A DNA stretch of 64,000 bases from Vitis vinifera (lineage: Eukaryota > Streptophyta > Magnoliopsida > Vitales > Vitaceae), in contig NC_081815.1 of the NCBI RefSeq assembly GCF_030704535.1, positions 2,433,001 to 2,497,000 of the forward strand. Reading direction: 5' to 3'. The position numbers and the translations under genes were made by a program. Below, one piece after another: positions 59,065-64,000 of the stretch. The notes below the pieces were generated by a model. The model saw only the letters and a list, made by a program, of their open reading frames with translations. It did not search any database and was not told the origin of the DNA. Within the stretch, counting starts at the first letter, position 1; the number at the start of each line of letters is the position of its first letter.

Positions 59065-62000
59065 GATTCCGAGCCCTTGCATCAAACTATATATATATAT
59101 GGCATTTGTAGGGCCCTCCTGTAAGTTTCTGGAAGTAGATTACAAGGTTTATTTTCTTTTCATTACTTGATTGATTGGAAAGAAGAATGATAACACAGGC
59201 CACTTAAATGATGGGCAATGTGACTGATTTGGATGAGATTCTATGATCAGCATCAAACTATTTCTTCTCAGTACTTAGATATGTATCTCAAATTACTGAT
59301 TATCTTTCTTTCTTTCAATCTTTATTTTTCCGAATATAATCATTCCATCTGATTGGCATTTGGAGGGCTGATTCTTAGTTACCAAAAATTCAATAGTATA
59401 GATTGTTGCACAACTTTAAGTATCTTTGGCTCAGTAACAAGCTTAGATGAACAGAGAATCACAATTATGTGTGCACTCATGAAATTGGATCAAACTTATT
59501 GTAAGATGACCTCATGGATATGCAGATGCTCTTTCCCTTGCTTTATTTTGGCTTGTTTTGTCATCCCTGTTACATTTACAGCAAATTTGGAGTCTAGATC
59601 CTGATGTTATTCCAAATCACTTCTTACCTATCAAGCTACTCAAGTTTGCAAGAATGAACTTTGATTTTGATGGGTATGTCACAAATACCACACCTATCTG
59701 CTTTCATAGTTCTATTTTATGATGCTCTGCATAACTGTTCGTTCCCTGCAAATTTTGAGCCTAGAGACTGATGCATTGATTCATGTTCCAGTCATATGTG
59801 TGCAAATGCTATAACTTGCATGATTGTATGGTTGGACTCTTTATGTATGAAACAAATTGGCAAGTTTTGCATAAAAATCTGGCTGGATATTGGTATGAAT
59901 ATTATTGTACATCATTGCACTGTGGACTACTTATTGCCTGTTTCAAGCTTTTCATGTGAAATGCTGAAACACGTGCTTGGTGGACCAAGCCTTTTTTTTC
60001 CCATTCATTTTTTGTGTTCTTGGGTAAACCATAGCATCAAAACCTCTAGCAACAGCTGTACTTCTGTTATTTTGGTCAAGTGTGTGCTCACTGTGCAGGT
60101 GGGTTTGCGGGATCAGAATTCTGGAAGTAGTGAGGTTATTTGAACTTTAAGAGCCCGTATAATGGAGGGAAAGAGAAAAGAAAAAGAAGGAAAATCTGTC
60201 TCTTGTTTGTTTATAATGGAAAACAAAAAAGAAGCAAAGATATGATAAAAATTTGTTATACTTAAAACAGCAAAGATAGTTGGGGAAAGAATGGATGGAG
60301 GAACCAAACTTTTATTTTTTTAACCAAGGATTACCTTTCATTCTTCTCTTTTTCCTTGTTCTCTCACAGATTCCGGCATCCAAACAACAGCTTAAGTCAT
60401 AAGCCTGCCAAAAGTCCTCATTTCCGTCAACAAACACAGAAATCCTTGATAAGAGCACCATCAGGGTCCATGGGGGAGTTTAAGGAATAGTCATTTAAGT
60501 GACCACTTCAGCATTTGTTCTACCAATAATTCTATGGGAAACCTCATTCCAGGCCAGGATGAGACGCTGCCTGATAACCTTCAATTCAGCTTTTCTACCC
60601 TCTAATATTCACAAATGTAAAGTTAACCTGCCAACCAATGACCCTACTTGCCCTAATTAGCATACTTCACTTGCTGGTCCTAGTTTTTCATTAGAGAAAT
60701 CACCTGGATTCTCCTCCACCATTGGATGTTGTTACAAGAACTTGAACATGTATCTCAGATGTGAGTGTGTCTATATGTGAGATCCATCTAATACCTATTC
60801 TACGAGACATGGTTGAATGTTCAAAACCTTCAATTTTCCCTCTTCAGTAGGTGTAAAAAATGAAACATCTTCTTGTGGTGTGTGCCTGACATTTGTGCTT
60901 CACTCATTTTTAATCTGTGTAACAAAAGAGCATATGAAATTTGGAATGTTAGCATGAATTTGCCCCTTTCATTCTCTGCTAGCCCATATGTTGGTCCATA
61001 TTTTGACAGCAGGTGTGCCCATTTGGCTCAAGATCATGACAGAAACGCTGCAAATGTTTGTCATAAACTCAAATGATGTGGTAGAATGCAAAAAACACAG
61101 ATTGACACTACCAGTGATGCTGCCATCCATGGCCATCTTTGTGTTCTAATCCCCATTTTCTGCAATAAGTTGTTTTCTAGCTGAAGGGTAGCAAGGCTTA
61201 TATTGTTGTGAGAGAAATGCAGTGTCTGTTAATCAGTAGAATTGCTCGGTAATTGCAGTTATGGCCGTCCATCCCCAATTGAAATTTGATTCATTCTCTC
61301 AAAGATTGACCATTACAGATATTCTTTTCCCCACATGGAGTTGCAGTCGATACACGGTAAACAATGTCTGCCATTCCACTGGTCAATCTCCTCAGATGCC
61401 ATTGCAGGTCCTACTTCTATATCCAATCTGTTTCAGACCATATCTAGAGCATTGGGTCTCAAGGAAATTGCAGAGACTTCATGGGTGGCCAACAACCATT
61501 CAAACATGAAATGCAGGTGTAGGTCAAAGAAAGGACCAGCGGGCTGAGACAATTATGAATTATCCTAGACCAGAGACACATGGACCATCATGCCACATCC
61601 ATTTCAGTTGAAGAATCCAAATTTCCAGTAATGTGCCACATGGGGTCTGCAATCATCTTTAGATGACGTGGCCCCTGGAAGCCAAGCTGGGCAAAAGCAT
61701 GTGGGAGAAGTCATAACCATCTTCCTTACTTAGCTCAAAGTCCCTTTCTGCATCATCACTTCTCATATCCAAACCCCCCTTTTGACGAATGACAACCCAT
61801 TTCTTCGAGGAAACTTCCTTCTTTCATTTTCCTTTTGAAAATCACCAATTCATTTTGGAATATCCATGAGAGCTTCAAGAAGATTCCCAATGACTGCAAT
61901 GGATAAATATTTAAAACAATTTTTAATTTAATTTTGGTAACGTGACGTGTGCAATCTCTCCTCAAAATTAAATTGTCAGCGTGTCCATCTGTCCATTGGA

Positions 62001-62219
62001 TGCCGCCATGGACACTTGAAATTGAACAAGAAAAATTTTGAAAAACTTTAAATTTAAGGAAATTTCACATGGATGCATGTTCATTCCTTAAAATGGAGCT
62101 AAAAAACATTTGAATGTTGTAAGATTCAAATGTAGTGGTCCCCCCTGGGCTTTGTTTGATTTCTTCTAAGATTGACATACCTAATTTATTAATTATTATG
62201 CTATATTTTAATAAAATAA

Positions 62220-62223
<4 letters not shown>

Positions 62224-62252
<29 letters not shown>
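62224..62252. repeat. TA dinucleotide microsatellite
   Basis: An uninterrupted alternating AT run of about 29 bp. Confidence 0.9.
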
Positions 62253-62255
<3 letters not shown>

Positions 62256-62454
62256 TTAAATTAATTATTAATCTATTTAACAAGGGAGACATGCCGCCAA
62301 TTATGATCGGCTTCCATGCCCTCCACAACCATGATGATCAATGGCTCACTATTTTCATGGATTTATTCACTAATGCCACTTTTTTATATATTAAAACATA
62401 AGAGCGGGGAAATATCAAGATAGCATAGATGATTTAAAGTCTGTTTGGTAATAA

Positions 62455-62537
62455 TTTTAAAAAGCGTTTTTAATATTTTTAATACTTAAAATTTTTTATT
62501 ATTCAAGTGTTAAAAATGTTAAAAACGCTTTCTAAAA
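62455..62537. repeat. Hairpin with 33-bp arms (short MITE)
   Basis: The left arm 62455-62487 (TTTTAAAAAGCGTTTTTAAT...AATACTT) pairs with 62505-62537 (reverse complement TTTTAGAAAGCGTTTTTAAC...AACACTT) with only a few mismatches; the loop is 17 bp. A decayed copy at 49195-49290 shows that it belongs to a dispersed family. Confidence 0.8.
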
Positions 62538-64000
62538 CCACTTTCACACTCTTACTTTAATAATCTAATTATTATATTATTTTATTTAATCTAATTATTA
62601 TATTATTTTATTATTTAATAAAAATACATTGAGTGTTGTTTTTTAGGTGATAAAATGCTAAAAATATGAATGATTGAGTTTGTATTTGAAATTGAGTGTT
62701 TGGAAGTAGTTTTAAGAAAAAATAATGATAATTTTGAAAATTTTAAATCTAAATTCTTGTATTGTGCTCAATTAAAAAATTATTTTTTAAAAAAAATTAT
62801 ATAAAATAGAGATAAATTATATTGGATTATTTGTTTGATTGAAATGATAGTTAGTTTCCATATTGAATTATGAATAGATAGAAAAAAAAAGTTAATATTA
62901 TTTTCCATTTAAAATTGTATTTTAAATGTTTTTATTTTATTAAATAAGGATGGAGTCATGGAAAAACCAAATTTGGATATGATTTTGATTATTTATGACA
63001 CTTATCCTTATTCTATACACTTCCTATTTTCCATTTATAAACATATAAAATATTGATAATTTTTATATAAAATATAAAAATTTTCAAGAATTATTTTTTT
63101 TTTTTAAAAACGATAACTTTTAAAAATTTTAAATGGTAAAAAAATTTAAAATTTGAGGTATAATTTTTTTTTTTATTCATAAACTCTTTAAATAGCTTTT
63201 AAAAATCATTATCTTAAAAAGGTAGGTTTTAGTCTTATATAGAAATTATTATCATGAAATAAAGGGTATATCCAAAAGATAGATAATGTTTGAATATAAA
63301 TTCAAAGAAGTGTTTTAATAGTGGGTTTTAAATATATTATATGAAAAAAAAAGTTTTTTTTTTTTTGAAAATATTGTTTTTAAATTTTTTAAAAATGTTT
63401 TGAACATTTTAAAAAGCTGCTACAAATTAAAAATGTTTGAACGAGAATCATTTTCAAATAAATTTGAAGTCAAATTTAAAAGGTTTTTTTTTTAAATTGA
63501 AATTAAAATGTGTTAAATTATAATATTAAAAATTATCAAATTTGAATCAATTTTCAAATCAAATCAATCATTGTTACAATTAATTTTTTGAAAAGATGAG
63601 TCTAAAAAAATTTAAAAATGATTTTCAAATATCTATCAAAATAAGAGCTTCCAAGTATTTTTTAAAAGCATTTATAATGAAAGTTCTACTAAATTCTAAA
63701 ATTATTTTATCAAAATCATTTTTAGATGAAATCGAAGTCAAATTTTAGGAGATTTATATTTAAAAATGGAGTGGAAACGTGTGACGTGTGGAATCATAAT
63801 ATTAAAAATTATGAAAATCGAGTCAATATTCAAATCAAATCAAAGCTTGCTTGGGAAGGTTTGTGTTGTGTTTATAAATATATATGAAATTGAAACTCCT
63901 CCCTCTCATAATGGAAACAGAGGGGCGTGGGACCAGCAAAAAGTGAGGTGGAAGTAGCCCACCCCCAGCGCAGAAAGGAGCTGTAATCAAAAGCGACAGC

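Larger units (their letters stand above)
59075..64000. other. Intergenic region to window end
   Basis: Positions 59075-62000 have near-average composition but only short, unrelated reading frames. A TATATA-rich 3' UTR segment of the methyltransferase lies near 59085-59100. Positions 62150-63900 are very AT-rich with a microsatellite and a hairpin element. The last 100 bp become GC-richer and may be the start of a promoter for a gene outside the window. Confidence 0.5.

Noticed and set aside
59796-60143. 115-residue ORF downstream of the methyltransferase
   Set aside because: No recognisable motif and no conserved start context; likely chance.

Overview
This is nuclear DNA from a flowering plant, most likely a grapevine (Vitis). 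The evidence is GT-AG introns, AT-rich intergenic DNA, plant-type proteins (HXK1-type hexokinase, HAESA-like receptor kinase, DETOXIFICATION/MATE carrier, TIM17) and plant retroelements. The species is inferred from general resemblance; no search was run.

Layout: (1) 1-2030 is AT-rich DNA with a dispersed repeat. (2) 2335-5563 (+) is a ten-exon, short poly(A) polymerase, closest to the PAPS3 type. (3) 5.9-10.6 kb has no supported gene. (4) 10621-12213 (-) is an intronless MATE transporter. (5) 12.4-21.0 kb is a long gene-poor stretch holding a 321-bp tandem duplication and AT-rich elements. (6) 21033-22311 (+) is a three-exon gene for a 95-residue protein I do not recognise. (7) 22.6-26.4 kb is very AT-rich. 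(8) 26378-33112 (+) is a nine-exon hexokinase that converges on (9) an HSL3-like LRR receptor kinase at 33964-37141 (-). (10) 37.2-43.0 kb holds LINE fragments, one nested in another with a clean target-site duplication, and a tRNA-derived SINE. (11) 43014-44060 (-) is an intronless 3-hydroxyisobutyrate dehydrogenase-like protein. (12) 48288-48968 (-) is an intronless TIM17. (13) 49.4-52.1 kb holds two nearly equal-sized solo-LTR-like elements in opposite orientation, each with its own 5-bp target duplication. They are followed by an older LTR-like remnant with CATGCGAAA palindromes, a Tourist-like MITE and a 5 x 30 bp minisatellite. (14) 57277-59064 (+) is an intronless organellar-type SpoU/TrmH RNA 2'-O-methyltransferase with a short upstream ORF. 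(15) 59.1-64 kb has no supported gene; it contains a 33-bp-arm hairpin and a TA microsatellite.

The eight genes are independent housekeeping or signalling genes (mRNA polyadenylation, efflux, sugar phosphorylation and sensing, peptide perception, organelle metabolism, import and RNA modification). They do not form a cluster or pathway. The most informative unexplained structure is in the transposable-element layer, above all the twin inverted LTRs at 49412-52096 inserted at equivalent sites of a duplicated host segment.
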